Assembly (NCBI GenBank): GCA_035438985.1
Contig: DAORJK010000008.1
Coordinates: 80,143-144,142, forward strand
From: UBA4408 sp002389785
GTDB taxonomy: Bacteria > Bacteroidota > Bacteroidia > UBA4408
Direction: 5' to 3'
Length of the DNA stretch: 64,000 nt
A program made the position numbers and the translations under genes. Each line of letters opens with the position of its first letter. The stretch's first letter is position 1. Of this stretch, positions 46,915 to 55,815 are shown one piece after another. Under the pieces are notes generated by a model. That model ran no database searches and was not told where the DNA came from. It saw only the letters and a program-made list of their open reading frames with translations.

Positions 46915-48075
46915 ATGGAAACAAAAGATTTAACAGCAGTAAAGAATTTTGATTACAGCGAAACACAAAAAATATTTGACAAAGCACAAGATTTTTTGCC
47001 CATCAACGGAACCGATTATGTTGAATTGTATGTGGGGAATGCCAAGCAAGCTGCTCATTTCTACAAAACAGCATTTGGCTTTCAAGACTTGGCTTATGCA
47101 GGTTTGGAAACAGGATTGCGCGACCGCACTTCCTATGTGCTTCAGCAAGGAAAAATAAAATTGGTGCTTACAACTCCCCTCGATAATGCCGGAGAAATTT
47201 CACAGCATTTGCAAAAACATGGCGATGGAGTTAAGGTGATTGCTTTATGGGTAAACGATGCTTACGATGCTTATGAACAAACGGTTTCACGCGGTGCTAT
47301 TCCGTATTTACTTCCCGAAACCATCGAAGACAAGCACGGTATTATTCGCCAATCGGGAATTCATACTTATGGTGAAACGGTGCATATTTTTATTGAACGA
47401 AAAAATTATAAAGGAATATTCCTTCCCGGTTATGAAAAGCTGGAAACCACCTATCATCCGACTTCTACAGGCTTAACATACATCGATCACATGGTTGGAA
47501 ATGTAGAGTTAGGTGCAATGAATTACTGGGCAAATTTTTATGGGAAAGTTATGGGATTTGCGAATTTGGTAACCTTCGACGATAAGGATATTTCAACCGA
47601 ATACACTGCTTTAATGAGCAAGGTAATGAGCAATGGAAATGGCTATATAAAATTTCCAATTAATGAACCGGCTCCGGGCAAAAAGAAATCGCAAATTGAA
47701 GAATACTTAAATTTTTACAAAGGTCCGGGTTGTCAGCACATTGCTGTTGCTACAAACGATATTGTGTTTACCATTTCTGAAATGCGTGCCCGAGGAATTG
47801 AATTTTTACATGTTCCCGGTGAATATTACGATACTGTAAAACAACGCGTGGGAATTATTGAAGAGGATTTGAATAAGTTAAAAGAATTGGGAATTATGGT
47901 TGACCGAGATGAGGAGGGCTATTTATTACAGATTTTTACAAAGCCGGTTGAAGATCGTCCAACTTTATTCTTTGAAATCATTCAACGTAAAGGCGCGAAA
48001 TCTTTTGGCAAAGGAAATTTTCAAGCTTTGTTTGAAAGCATCGAAGCAGAGCAGGCCAGGAGAGGTACACTTTAA
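46915..48075 (+). CDS. hppD: 4-Hydroxyphenylpyruvate dioxygenase
   Basis: The 386-residue protein has two VOC (glyoxalase-like) domains. Iron ligands are visible in TYIDHMVGNVE (His), GCQHIAVATND (His) and TLFFEIIQRKG (Glu); the C-terminal KSFGKGNFQALFESIE is the family's lid helix. It converts 4-hydroxyphenylpyruvate to homogentisate, the substrate of hmgA two genes upstream. It ends the operon and is followed by a hairpin. Confidence 0.95.
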   Translation: METKDLTAVKNFDYSETQKIFDKAQDFLPINGTDYVELYVGNAKQAAHFYKTAFGFQDLAYAGLETGLRDRTSYVLQQGKIKLVLTTPLDNAGEISQHLQKHGDGVKVIALWVNDAYDAYEQTVSRGAIPYLLPETIEDKHGIIRQSGIHTYGETVHIFIERKNYKGIFLPGYEKLETTYHPTSTGLTYIDHMVGNVELGAMNYWANFYGKVMGFANLVTFDDKDISTEYTALMSKVMSNGNGYIKFPINEPAPGKKKSQIEEYLNFYKGPGCQHIAVATNDIVFTISEMRARGIEFLHVPGEYYDTVKQRVGIIEEDLNKLKELGIMVDRDEEGYLLQIFTKPVEDRPTLFFEIIQRKGAKSFGKGNFQALFESIEAEQARRGTL

Positions 48076-48097
48076 AGTACCATCTATCGACTTATAG

Positions 48098-48132
48098 AAA
48101 CTCAAAGGTTAAAAAAAATAGCCTTTGAGTTT
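48098..48132. terminator. Hairpin between hppD and a convergent kinase gene
   Basis: AAACTCAAAGG (48098-48108) and its exact complement (48122-48132) form an 11-bp stem with an A-rich loop. The gap lies between convergent genes, so it may end both transcripts. There is no T-run after the stem on either strand, so it is a weak or Rho-assisted terminator at best. Confidence 0.45.
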
Positions 48133-48142
48133 GTACCATTAA

Positions 48143-48556
48143 TTAATACAATTTTACCTCAAGTTTTGTAGCCATTTTATGTATGGCTTCTTCGGGTATT
48201 TCATGTACATTTTTACCTCCGTGTCTGTTTTCCACAACTACTGAGAATATGCGGTATTCATACTTTTTAGCAAGCTTGTAATAAGGTTCCATTTCCCAGT
48301 CAAATACAAAAGTATTGTCAAGTATTATTTTTTCGCTTTTTGCGAGCATAGCAGCTTCTGTATTTTGTTGACAAGTAGCATAGGCCAAGTGATTTTTGCT
48401 GTAATCAAATGTGTAAACCCCGGAGTTTTTATCGGTAAAAAAATCATCTACTGAAAACACCGGGTATTTGTTTTGTTCGGATAATATTGCAGCAAAAGTG
48501 CTTTTGCCACTTCCGGGTAAACCTCTGAGTAGTATTAATGAATAGGCCTGTGTCAT
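48143..48556 (-). CDS. P-loop ATPase/kinase-like protein
   Basis: The 137-residue protein has a Walker A motif LLRGLPGSGKST near the N terminus, then SVDDFF and a strand IILDNTF (Walker B-like). This matches small AAA_33/N4BP2L1-type nucleotide kinases. Its substrate is not known. The ATG at 48556 gives the standard short N terminus. It lies between convergent hppD and a divergent MFS gene, with no obvious partner. Confidence 0.85.
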   Translation of the reverse strand: MTQAYSLILLRGLPGSGKSTFAAILSEQNKYPVFSVDDFFTDKNSGVYTFDYSKNHLAYATCQQNTEAAMLAKSEKIILDNTFVFDWEMEPYYKLAKKYEYRIFSVVVENRHGGKNVHEIPEEAIHKMATKLEVKLY

Positions 48557-48699
48557 AGTTCGTTTAAAAATGTTAGATAGAAATGCTGAGCGCTTGCAAT
48601 TATAACGCTATCAACAATTGAGTGTAAAAATATCTTTTGCAAATTAATTTTGATACTGTTTTATTTTCATTTTCTTTATCCTACTAAAATTTAACTAAA

Positions 48700-49932
48700 A
48701 TGACACAACAGACTAAATGGTATAAATCGCATGCTGTATTAATTGCGGTTGCTGCTTTGGGATATTTTGTTGATATCTACGATTTGATTTTATTTAGTAT
48801 AGTTCGTAAACAAAGCCTATTATCAATTGGAGTTTCTGAACAAGACTTGTTATCGGTAGGTATCGACCTTATTAATTACCAAATGTTTGGAATGCTTGTT
48901 GGCGGATTAGTGTGGGGTATTTTAGGTGATAAGCGAGGCAGATTATCGGTATTATTCGGAAGTATATTTTTATACTCGGCAGCAAATATTGCCAACGGTT
49001 TTGTAACTGATACACAAACTTATGCTTGGTTGCGTTTTATTGCAGGAATAGGATTAGCGGGTGAATTAGGAGCAGGAATTACACTGGTTGCTGAATCAAT
49101 GACCAAAGAAACACGCGGATATGGAACCATGGTTGTAGTTTCCTTTGGTGTGTTGGGCGCAGTTTTAGCAGGAGTTGTTGGTAAAAACTTTGATTGGACT
49201 ACGGCTTATTTTATAGGAGGTGTGATGGGCTTAGCTTTATTGGTGTTGCGCATGGGTGTTTTTGAATCGGGCATGTACCATAAAGTGAAAGAAAGTAAGG
49301 TGAAACGGGGTAGTTTTATGCAGTTATTTACAAATCGCAAACGTTTCATTCGCTATCTCTGCTGCATTACCATAGGTTTGCCTATTTGGTACTTAATAGG
49401 TGTGCTTATTTTTCTATCGCCTGAGTTTGCGCATGAACTTGGTATAAAGAATATAGAATCAGGTAGTGCAGTTTTGTTTTTTTATTTGGGTACTTCCGTT
49501 GGTGATTTTATGAGCGGATATTTAAGTCAGTTATTTAAAAACAGAAAAAACATTGTTAAGTTTTATTTAATTTCCATCATCATTACTGTTCCCGTTTATT
49601 TGTTTAGCAAAGAAATTTCAGCGAATGTGTTTTATTTTATTTGCGCTTTGCTTGGATTTGCTGCCGGATATTGGGCTGTATTCGTAACCATTGCATCTGA
49701 ACAATTTGGTACCAATTTGCGCTCAACGGTTACTACTACAGTTCCAAACTTTGTACGTGGTGGCTTAGTGTTATTAACTTTGGGCTTTGAACTCTTTCAC
49801 AAAACACTACAATTTACAATGGTTTCGAGCGCTTTATGGGTAGGCGCCATTACGGTTAGCATAGCATTTATTTCATTAACAGGCTTGCATGAAACATTTG
49901 GAAAGGAATTAGATTATTTTGAATTGGATTAG
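48700..49932 (+). CDS. MFS transporter
   Basis: The 410-residue protein has about 12 membrane segments and the MFS motif A in the loop between segments 2 and 3 (GILGDKRGRLSVLFGS). GLAGELGAGITLVAES lies in segment 4 and a second short loop motif around FKNRKN in the C-terminal half. The GELG and early Asp (YFVDIYDL) recall the sugar/acid symporter branch. Substrate is unknown. It is monocistronic and starts at ATG 48700. Confidence 0.88.
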   Translation: MTQQTKWYKSHAVLIAVAALGYFVDIYDLILFSIVRKQSLLSIGVSEQDLLSVGIDLINYQMFGMLVGGLVWGILGDKRGRLSVLFGSIFLYSAANIANGFVTDTQTYAWLRFIAGIGLAGELGAGITLVAESMTKETRGYGTMVVVSFGVLGAVLAGVVGKNFDWTTAYFIGGVMGLALLVLRMGVFESGMYHKVKESKVKRGSFMQLFTNRKRFIRYLCCITIGLPIWYLIGVLIFLSPEFAHELGIKNIESGSAVLFFYLGTSVGDFMSGYLSQLFKNRKNIVKFYLISIIITVPVYLFSKEISANVFYFICALLGFAAGYWAVFVTIASEQFGTNLRSTVTTTVPNFVRGGLVLLTLGFELFHKTLQFTMVSSALWVGAITVSIAFISLTGLHETFGKELDYFELD

Positions 49933-50014
49933 TTTTTTGTTACTAAAATATTTTCTGGAAAATAACCGCTTACTCATCTAAAATTAGCGTAACTTTAAAG
50001 TGTAATTAGATACT

Positions 50015-50374
50015 TTGAAAAAAACATTAATTATCGGAGCATCCGAAAATCCAACACGCTATTCCAATATAGCTGCGCATCGTTTAGTGGAACATGGCCA
50101 TTCAATTGAGCAAATTGGAAAAAAGGAGGGTAAGGTTGCAGGCGTAAAAATTGAAACTGGAACTCCACAACTAGCAGACATCGATACGGTAACTCTCTAT
50201 ATAAATCCGGCCCATCAAAAGAATTACTACAACTACATTCTTAAGCTTAAACCTCGAAGAATAATTTTCAATCCCGGTACCGAGAATCCTGAATTTGTGA
50301 CATTGGCACAACAAAACAATATACTCACTGAAGAAGCTTGCACCTTGGTGTTACTATCGATTGGCGCTTATTGA
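50015..50374 (+). CDS. CoA-binding domain protein
   Basis: The 119-residue protein is a single Rossmann-like CoA-binding domain (KKTLIIGASENPTRYSN, DTVTLYINPAHQKNYYNYI, FNPGTENPE). Such YccU-like proteins bind CoA and have no settled role. The start must be TTG 50015, because an in-frame stop lies 24 bases upstream and no ATG precedes the conserved strand. It stands alone between the MFS gene and the accessory zone. Confidence 0.87.
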   Translation: MKKTLIIGASENPTRYSNIAAHRLVEHGHSIEQIGKKEGKVAGVKIETGTPQLADIDTVTLYINPAHQKNYYNYILKLKPRRIIFNPGTENPEFVTLAQQNNILTEEACTLVLLSIGAY

Positions 50375-50508
50375 TTTGATTGTCTGCACCTTGAATTTGT
50401 TACTTTGTTAAACCTATAAAACAGTATTGATGGCTACTAAAGTTTGCTTAACACTATTAAAATGTTGGTTAAAAAGCTAGCATCCTTTATCATAGCGCAA
50501 TGATTTAT

Positions 50509-50997
50509 CTAGTCATCATCACCTTCATTTTCGTTCATTGTTGGAGTAGGATTGCTAGTAGAACCAATTTCTGTATGTCGAATTTGTCCGCCCAAATATC
50601 CGGTTCTTGCGACTAGCGCAAAGCTAATGAGTGAAATAAATAAACTAATAAATGCTATTGTTCTTGTTAATGGCGATTTTCTCAAAGTTATTAGTAAACC
50701 TATAATAGAAGCAATTCCCAAAATGATTAAAGAGATTAAAGCAACTAATGCAAATTCTTCGTGTTGTTCAATAGTTGCTTCAACAACACCTTGCATGTTT
50801 TCAACAGTTTCTTCGGCACCTTCGCCGGTTAAGTAAGCTATTGCAGCTCCAATTGAAGAAATAATGAAGAGGTTGTAGGCTGCGATCTTAGTTTGATTAC
50901 TCTTTGCCCAAAGTCCATGGGCCAGCACAAGTCCGCCCAAGATTGAACCAAAAATCGGAAGATGCGTAATTAATAAGTGAACATGTGTTTGATTCAT
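50509..50997 (-). CDS. Membrane protein (DUF2231-like)
   Basis: The 162-residue protein has four membrane segments and starts MNQTHVHLLITHLPIFGSILG, with His residues at positions 5, 7 and 12 as in DUF2231-type proteins that may bind haem or metal. A second His-containing loop (EQHEEFALVAL) lies near the third segment. The C terminus is acidic (NENEGDDD). Function is unknown. It is the leftmost minus-strand gene of the accessory zone. Confidence 0.75.
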   Translation of the reverse strand: MNQTHVHLLITHLPIFGSILGGLVLAHGLWAKSNQTKIAAYNLFIISSIGAAIAYLTGEGAEETVENMQGVVEATIEQHEEFALVALISLIILGIASIIGLLITLRKSPLTRTIAFISLFISLISFALVARTGYLGGQIRHTEIGSTSNPTPTMNENEGDDD

Positions 50998-51171
50998 TCT
51001 GATACATTTTTATGTAAAGGTAGAGTAGGGGTATGAGTGAAATAATGAGGATGGTCATGTTTAATTTTGAAGGGTTCAAAACTTCAACTGTGTTAATTTA
51101 GAAAGTAACACAAATACAATAAAAGTTGTCGGCTTACTTTTTTGCTATATACAACATAGTGCATTTCATAG

Positions 51172-52440
51172 TTAGTTTATTGTATAAAACCCCCAATAAG
51201 TAAATAGTATAATTAAAATTAGGTAGATAATAGTATTTATTGTAAAAAGAAATCTTGAGAATGTCTTCCAGGCATTCGATTTAAGGATTTTTCGGTTGAT
51301 TAACAATAATGGAATAATCAGCAATATCAATATGTATGGAAGGTAAGAGGCTATGTCAATCAATCCGAATTTGTAATTTTTATAGGGAGAAGGAAAATAG
51401 TAAATCCCCATTTCTGTCGCTAAGGCAATCATGTAGTAGGCTAAACATACACTCAATGTGGCTAGTAGCAATTTATAGTTTGAAAATTCTGTTTTTAAAT
51501 TTCTAAAATAACTGATAAGAAAGTAGAAAAATGAAAAGACAAACAGTGTCAGAGAAATGCGCAGAAACCAATCAATTTTGTTATTGTTCAATGGTGTTTG
51601 AAATTCTAGTAATTTTTGATATTCACTATTCGCAGGAAATAAAGAGGCAATTTCATAAGAGTGATTTCCTTTGAGCAACTCTTTCTTTAAGTTAAATTGA
51701 ACGCTGTGTTTATAGTCATGATAAAAGTATAAATGAACGACTCCACCACTTAAGTCCCAAATAGAGGTTAGTAAAGTTCCATCGCCAATTTTTTTTCTGC
51801 AAACATGCATCGTGTCTGAAAGTGCTTTACAAAAAGCAAGAGAGGTGTCAATTTTATTTTTCAAAAATTCAGTTCCATTTATATATCGCTCTTGCTTAAT
51901 ACTTCTGAAGTCGGTTATTGTTGAAGGGCAGAAGTTTGCGAGCACATACTTGTCTTCCGAACCAAGAATTAATTCGTAGGGTTCAACAATCAAATACTTT
52001 CCTGATTTTTCGGTATATATAAATACATCATTAGAAAGCACATGATGGTCGTATTCTTCAATAAACGATTTAACTTCTTCAACGTTTTTGCAGGAATGTA
52101 AAATGTCTTTCAGGTAGTTTGACCTACTTAATATTTGTTTTTTGTTGTCAATTGATTTTACCTTGTTAGGTGTTGGTGTTGCAAGTGTACCGAAGGAAAG
52201 TCCATACTCGTTCATTCCTGATTGTGGTGTAAGGTCATTTCCACCCTGATAATTTGCACCTGTAAATACTGCACCATAACCCTTTGTTTCAAACCAAATT
52301 CGTGGTTGGCTAAACCAAGTGTCATAATTCATTCCATACATAGTTTTATCTCCCATTGTCACCTTGTAACAGCTACAAGAAAATACTGGAAGGATGCACA
52401 GTAGCAGGATTGCACTAAGAAAAGTCAATTTATTTTTCAT
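51172..52440 (-). CDS. Ntn-hydrolase (linear amide C-N hydrolase-like) with membrane tail
   Basis: From ATG 52440 the protein has a signal peptide ending near FSCSC. A Cys that could become N-terminal is followed by YKVTMGDKTMYGMNYDTW, the pattern of choloylglycine and acyl-homoserine-type Ntn hydrolases (N-terminal Cys, then a conserved N-x-D). GMNEYGLSFGTL and NDVFIYTEKSGKYLIVEP continue the fold to about residue 270. The last 130 residues hold four membrane segments, unusual for this superfamily. It probably cleaves an amide at the outer face of the inner membrane; the substrate is unknown. Confidence 0.7.
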   Translation of the reverse strand: MKNKLTFLSAILLLCILPVFSCSCYKVTMGDKTMYGMNYDTWFSQPRIWFETKGYGAVFTGANYQGGNDLTPQSGMNEYGLSFGTLATPTPNKVKSIDNKKQILSRSNYLKDILHSCKNVEEVKSFIEEYDHHVLSNDVFIYTEKSGKYLIVEPYELILGSEDKYVLANFCPSTITDFRSIKQERYINGTEFLKNKIDTSLAFCKALSDTMHVCRKKIGDGTLLTSIWDLSGGVVHLYFYHDYKHSVQFNLKKELLKGNHSYEIASLFPANSEYQKLLEFQTPLNNNKIDWFLRISLTLFVFSFFYFLISYFRNLKTEFSNYKLLLATLSVCLAYYMIALATEMGIYYFPSPYKNYKFGLIDIASYLPYILILLIIPLLLINRKILKSNAWKTFSRFLFTINTIIYLILIILFTYWGFYTIN

Positions 52441-52554
52441 GTTACACATTAGTCCAATTTGTTTAAGTAGAATAGTTCTAACGGGATTTTCTTTGGACTA
52501 GTATATAAGAATCAACAAATAAAATTAGCAAACTAGTAAGCTTTGTTATTAGCA

Positions 52555-53226
52555 TTATAATTTCGTTTTGCTTACAAACTCCAGCTTGTCATTTTGAAGC
52601 TTTGATTTTGTTAAATAGTTTAATGAAGGGCAACAAAGTGCATCTGTTTTTGAATAGCAAGATGAGTTTCCTATCAAATATCCATTTTCAATTTTTGAAA
52701 TAAGAAAATGCCCTTCATCACAATCAACAAGTTCAGTGTCTTTTTTAATCGTTGTTAAACGATACTTTCCATTTTGATTTAAGAAAACAAATATATCATT
52801 CCACCATATTCCATTGGAGCCCTCTCCACCGCCTTCTGTGTGAACATTAACAACTAAATCGTTGAACCTGTCATTGTTTAAATCTCCTGAAATTATTGGA
52901 TTAGCACCGAAAAGAAATTTTGAGTCGTTTTTAGCAATGTAAATAGCAATACGAAAACTATTGGTACCATCCTTCTCATTCGAAATACTGTGGTAAGTGA
53001 TACAACTGAGTGAATCAGTATTTTCCTCGTCAATTCTAGCTTCTGTGCCATATTTCTGCTGATAATATTTTTTTATTTCTTTCAGAATCTCCTGACTAAG
53101 GCCACTGTTTTTATTTTCAAAATTGGTCTTTAAAGAGTCAGTGCTTGCAGCTTTATTTGCTTTGTCAATGACCTGGTTACAGGAAGTTAGGCAGGTAATT
53201 GTGAGTGCGAATAAAATTATTTTCAT
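52555..53226 (-). CDS. Hypothetical lipoprotein
   Basis: The 223-residue protein has a lipoprotein signal (MKIILFALTITCLTSCNQ, lipobox LTSC). The body has no family I recognise; it contains FNDLVVNVHTEGGGEGSNG, which resembles the loop of FG-GAP/VCBS-like single blades (DLNNDRFNDLVV). It may be a small beta-propeller fragment or a stand-alone periplasmic protein. It precedes the Ntn-hydrolase gene on the same strand by about 115 bases. Confidence 0.65.
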   Translation of the reverse strand: MKIILFALTITCLTSCNQVIDKANKAASTDSLKTNFENKNSGLSQEILKEIKKYYQQKYGTEARIDEENTDSLSCITYHSISNEKDGTNSFRIAIYIAKNDSKFLFGANPIISGDLNNDRFNDLVVNVHTEGGGEGSNGIWWNDIFVFLNQNGKYRLTTIKKDTELVDCDEGHFLISKIENGYLIGNSSCYSKTDALCCPSLNYLTKSKLQNDKLEFVSKTKL

Positions 53227-53324
53227 TGCTTAATTTTATAGTTTAGGCACTAATTAGTCTAAAAAGTTTCATTCTGCTTTATTACTCGCGATGGTTTAAG
53301 GGTTAAGAAGTTACTTCACGTCAG

Positions 53325-53482
53325 TAAGGTTCTAGTACTTGGTTCAATGTCAGCAGCGTCGCTATAGCTAATCCTGAATTGTTATACTGTTATTTCGTAG
53401 TTGAATTTTTAAATACAACTTTTTGAACACCTATAAAACTTTCCTAATTAGAAGTGAAACGGCCTTCTCGCTAAACTGCTAT
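53325..53482. repeat. Degenerate attC-like boundary
   Basis: The left part (53325-53350) reads TAAGGTTCTAGTACTTGG and matches the left arm of the best site at 63748 at most positions. The right part (about 53459-53482) resembles its right arm in reverse. It lies between the lipoprotein gene and the first VOC gene. Pairing is poor, so this is only a weak member. Confidence 0.25.
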
Positions 53483-53497
53483 CACATGTTTTTTGAG

Positions 53498-53935
53498 TCA
53501 AAATTGACCTTTATAATTTGGGTCAAAGTCTACCGTCCATTCAATACCATACTTGTCTCTAAACATACCAAAGTAGGAGCCCCATGGACTGTCCATTATT
53601 GGCATTTCAACATTTCCTCCGGCTGAAAGTCCGGTAAATATTTTATCAGCTTCTTCTTTACTTTCTGTACTTATTGAAATTTTACTTCTGTTTTCGTTTT
53701 CATTAACTCTTCCCATACTTTCGGGAACGTCATTGGCCATCAGAATGTTTTTGCCAATAGGCAGTGCAATGTGCATTATTTTATCGACTTCATGTTCAGC
53801 TACCGGGAACTCTGCACTTGCCAAGTCTTTGAAGCGTATAATTTTAGCGAATTCTCCTCCAAATACCGATTTGTAAAAATTGAATGCTTCTTCAGCATTT
53901 CCGTTGAAGTTGATGTATGGATTGATTTGTGCCAT
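53498..53935 (-). CDS. VOC family protein (PhnB-like)
   Basis: The 145-residue protein starts MAQINPYINFNGNAEEAFNFYKSVFGGE, the typical N terminus of single-domain VOC proteins. HIALPIGKNILMANDVP lies in the middle and MDSPWGSYFGMFRDKYGIEWTVDF at the C terminus. The metal-site His and Glu positions appear intact. Substrate is unknown. It lies nine bases after a second VOC gene, so the pair is probably one transcript. Confidence 0.85.
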   Translation of the reverse strand: MAQINPYINFNGNAEEAFNFYKSVFGGEFAKIIRFKDLASAEFPVAEHEVDKIMHIALPIGKNILMANDVPESMGRVNENENRSKISISTESKEEADKIFTGLSAGGNVEMPIMDSPWGSYFGMFRDKYGIEWTVDFDPNYKGQF

Positions 53936-53944
53936 GATTTTATT

Positions 53945-54367
53945 TTATGCGTTAATTAATTTTTCAATATTAAATTTAGTCATTTGTAAAAATGCGGCTA
54001 TAACTTTTTGTGATTTTTCCGGATTACTCATTAGTTCTCCTAAAATTGAAGGAACAATTTGCCACGAAACTCCAAATTTGTCGTCAAGCCAACCGCATTT
54101 ACTATACGTTCCTCCTTCGCCTAATTTTTCCCAATAATGGTCAATTTCTTCCTGCGTGTCGCAAGTAATAACGTACGAATTGGCAGGCGAAAACTTGTAT
54201 TGTGGACCGCCATTGAGTGCCATAAATTTTGTTTCGTTGAGTTCAAAAATTACCACCATTGGGTTTTCTGAAATTATTTTTGAGTTTTTAAAAATCGAGC
54301 AGTAATAGTTTGCTGCTGCTTTAGCTTGTCCATCAAACCATAAGCAAGGGAAAAGTTTGTTTGTCAT
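53945..54367 (-). CDS. VOC family protein (3-demethylubiquinone methyltransferase-like fold)
   Basis: The 140-residue protein has the PhnB / PF06983 pattern: LFPCLWFDGQAKAAANYYCSIF, FMALNGGPQYKFSPANSYVI, CDTQEEIDHYWEKL, CGWLDDKFGVSWQIVP. The name of the family is misleading; no methyltransferase activity is expected. It is upstream of the other VOC gene and belongs to the same short minus-strand unit. VOC proteins are frequent cargo in gene cassettes. Confidence 0.87.
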   Translation of the reverse strand: MTNKLFPCLWFDGQAKAAANYYCSIFKNSKIISENPMVVIFELNETKFMALNGGPQYKFSPANSYVITCDTQEEIDHYWEKLGEGGTYSKCGWLDDKFGVSWQIVPSILGELMSNPEKSQKVIAAFLQMTKFNIEKLINA

Positions 54368-54424
54368 ATTTTATTTTTAATTCTTATAGATCTTACTTTC
54401 TTAATTTTCGATAAAATTATTAAA

Positions 54425-54515
54425 TAACGCCTAAAGGAAGTATTCGGGATTGGCGATGGAATCATTGTCATCACAATTGCTGAAGCGAAGAACCAATATT
54501 TAATTTACGTTAAAT
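54425..54515. repeat. Weak attC-like boundary ending in GTTAAAT
   Basis: The site begins TAACGCC (54425) and ends GTTAAAT (54509-54515), which fits the integron core G-TT-RRRY. The arms between them pair only weakly (about 11 of 17). The core overlaps the last codons of the truncated regulator gene, as if that gene had been cut at the site. Confidence 0.25.
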
Positions 54516-54771
54516 GCATTTGCGAAGCACTCAACCGACATTTTTTCCCAATTCGGTTTAGTTGTTTGTGATGTCTTCGAATTTCATTGTCAACACCATA
54601 AGTTTTAAAACAACCCTCAACAACATAACTGAAATGTTTGCAAGTGTCTCCTTCTTGCAGAATATATTGTTTACGTTTTATTTTACACTCGCTCAAACGA
54701 CTAATCAAGGCTTTTTTATCGATGTCGTCCAAGGGAAGGTATTTTTCGAAATAGGTTAGTATATTTTCCAT
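54505..54771 (-). pseudogene. Truncated Crp/Fnr-family regulator
   Basis: The 88-residue frame begins with a clear Crp/Fnr N terminus (MENILTYFEKYLPL, KIKRKQYILQEGDTCKHF, VVEGCFKTYGVD). After about residue 60 it changes to an unrelated basic tail (RRHHKQLNRIGKKCR) and stops. The rest of the cyclic-nucleotide fold and the whole helix-turn-helix domain, about 110-130 residues, are absent. The break coincides with a core-like GTTAAAT. It cannot bind DNA in the normal way and is most likely a remnant. Confidence 0.75.
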
Positions 54772-54845
54772 TAAATTTTGATTCTTGATTGTCAGTTAGC
54801 GCTGACAGTAATTGTCTCGGGCTTTGAATTCGGACGAGTTTCGGC

Positions 54846-55259
54846 TCATACTTTATCGGTCATTGTCACTGTATTCCTCTTGCTTACCTTAATTAAAAAG
54901 GTCGTAATAGAATTTAATTTTGTCCCACCAGCACCTCTAAATTTAATAAGGTCACAGAAACAAAATTTTGTGTTGTCATTTGAAATTATTTGTCCACTTA
55001 CCGATGCGTCGGTACCATGAGTTATTAATGTCTCAATGGTCAACTCTTTTATCTTCCATATTTTTTGTATAGAAAGTTTGTTCAAGCATTTTTCCTTTCC
55101 TGTGAATGATGTATGCCCAACAACTTGCCATACAAAATTGTCCTGAAGGTGATCACTAATCAATTGCTTTTCACCATTAGCTAGGGAACTATACAATTCT
55201 TTCAAAAAAACTTTTCTAGGTGCATTTCCGCAGTCGGTTTGAACATTAATTTTTGCCAT
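54846..55259 (-). CDS. SnoaL-like / nuclear transport factor 2 family protein
   Basis: The 137-residue protein has the NTF2-like pattern: an N-terminal helix with VFLKELYSSLANGEKQLISDHL, then FVWQVVGHTSFTGKEKC (usual W-x-x-x-G-x-x-x-x-G strand and turn), and a curved sheet ending DLIKFRG. Such proteins act as small-molecule isomerases or hydrolases, or have no known role. The ATG is at 55259. A core-like GTTAGCG lies at 54795, in the gap after its stop. Confidence 0.75.
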   Translation of the reverse strand: MAKINVQTDCGNAPRKVFLKELYSSLANGEKQLISDHLQDNFVWQVVGHTSFTGKEKCLNKLSIQKIWKIKELTIETLITHGTDASVSGQIISNDNTKFCFCDLIKFRGAGGTKLNSITTFLIKVSKRNTVTMTDKV

Positions 55260-55289
55260 TAGTTAAACTACTATTCATTGTTATTTAAA

Positions 55290-55380
55290 TTTTATAGCAC
55301 AAACTTCATGCGACCTTCAAAGTTAATTAAACTACTTTCCGTCCCAAATAATAAATTGCGCTAGGCTTCAGTAAGCTGCA
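55290..55380. repeat. Partial copy of the long attC-like repeat
   Basis: The bases match 63850-63930 in order: TAGCACAAAC, GACCTTCAAAG, CTACTTTCC, CCCAAATAATAAATTGCG, CTAGGCTTC. The left arm is missing, so the site is half of the family element. It lies between the SnoaL-like gene and the GIY-YIG gene. Confidence 0.5.
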
Positions 55381-55405
55381 GTTTGAACTCCATGCATGTT
55401 TCGCA

Positions 55406-55759
55406 CTAATTAAACCACACAGCATATCCTTTTCTTCTCAGGTCCCAAGCAAGTTTTTCTTCTTGTATTAATGCTTCCTGTCTTGTCATTGGTTGCAAAT
55501 TAATGTGATTATAAAGACTTGGGCGCAAATAACCACCGTATCGCTCTACAATATTGGCTGAGAGTTTATGACCTTTCTTATTTCGATATCCAGTTTTATG
55601 TTGTTTGAGCCTTTCCTCTGGCGTTTTACTTGTCATACCAACATAAAGACATTCAAGCACACCATTAAATTGCGGATTCGCGTTTCGAAATTTAAAATCC
55701 TCGGTAAAGACTCGCTTTGGAAGTTCAATAACATAAACCTTATATACTAATCGTGGCAC
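55406..55759 (-). CDS. GIY-YIG nuclease-like protein
   Basis: The 117-residue protein has the GIY-YIG pattern YKVYVIEL ... ECLYVGMTSKTPEERLKQHKTG, with Tyr, Tyr-Val-Gly, Arg and His in the expected spacing. A Glu in ALIQEEKLAWDLRRKG is a candidate metal ligand. The insert between the two strands (about 25 residues) is longer than usual. Small GIY-YIG proteins often lack a known target and are common in accessory DNA. The start ATG 55759 is natural. Confidence 0.8.
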   Translation of the reverse strand: MPRLVYKVYVIELPKRVFTEDFKFRNANPQFNGVLECLYVGMTSKTPEERLKQHKTGYRNKKGHKLSANIVERYGGYLRPSLYNHINLQPMTRQEALIQEEKLAWDLRRKGYAVWFN

Positions 55760-55815
55760 TAGAGTAAGATTTTTTAAACGGATGATGTTTTTTTATTTCA
55801 ACTAATTTATTGCAT

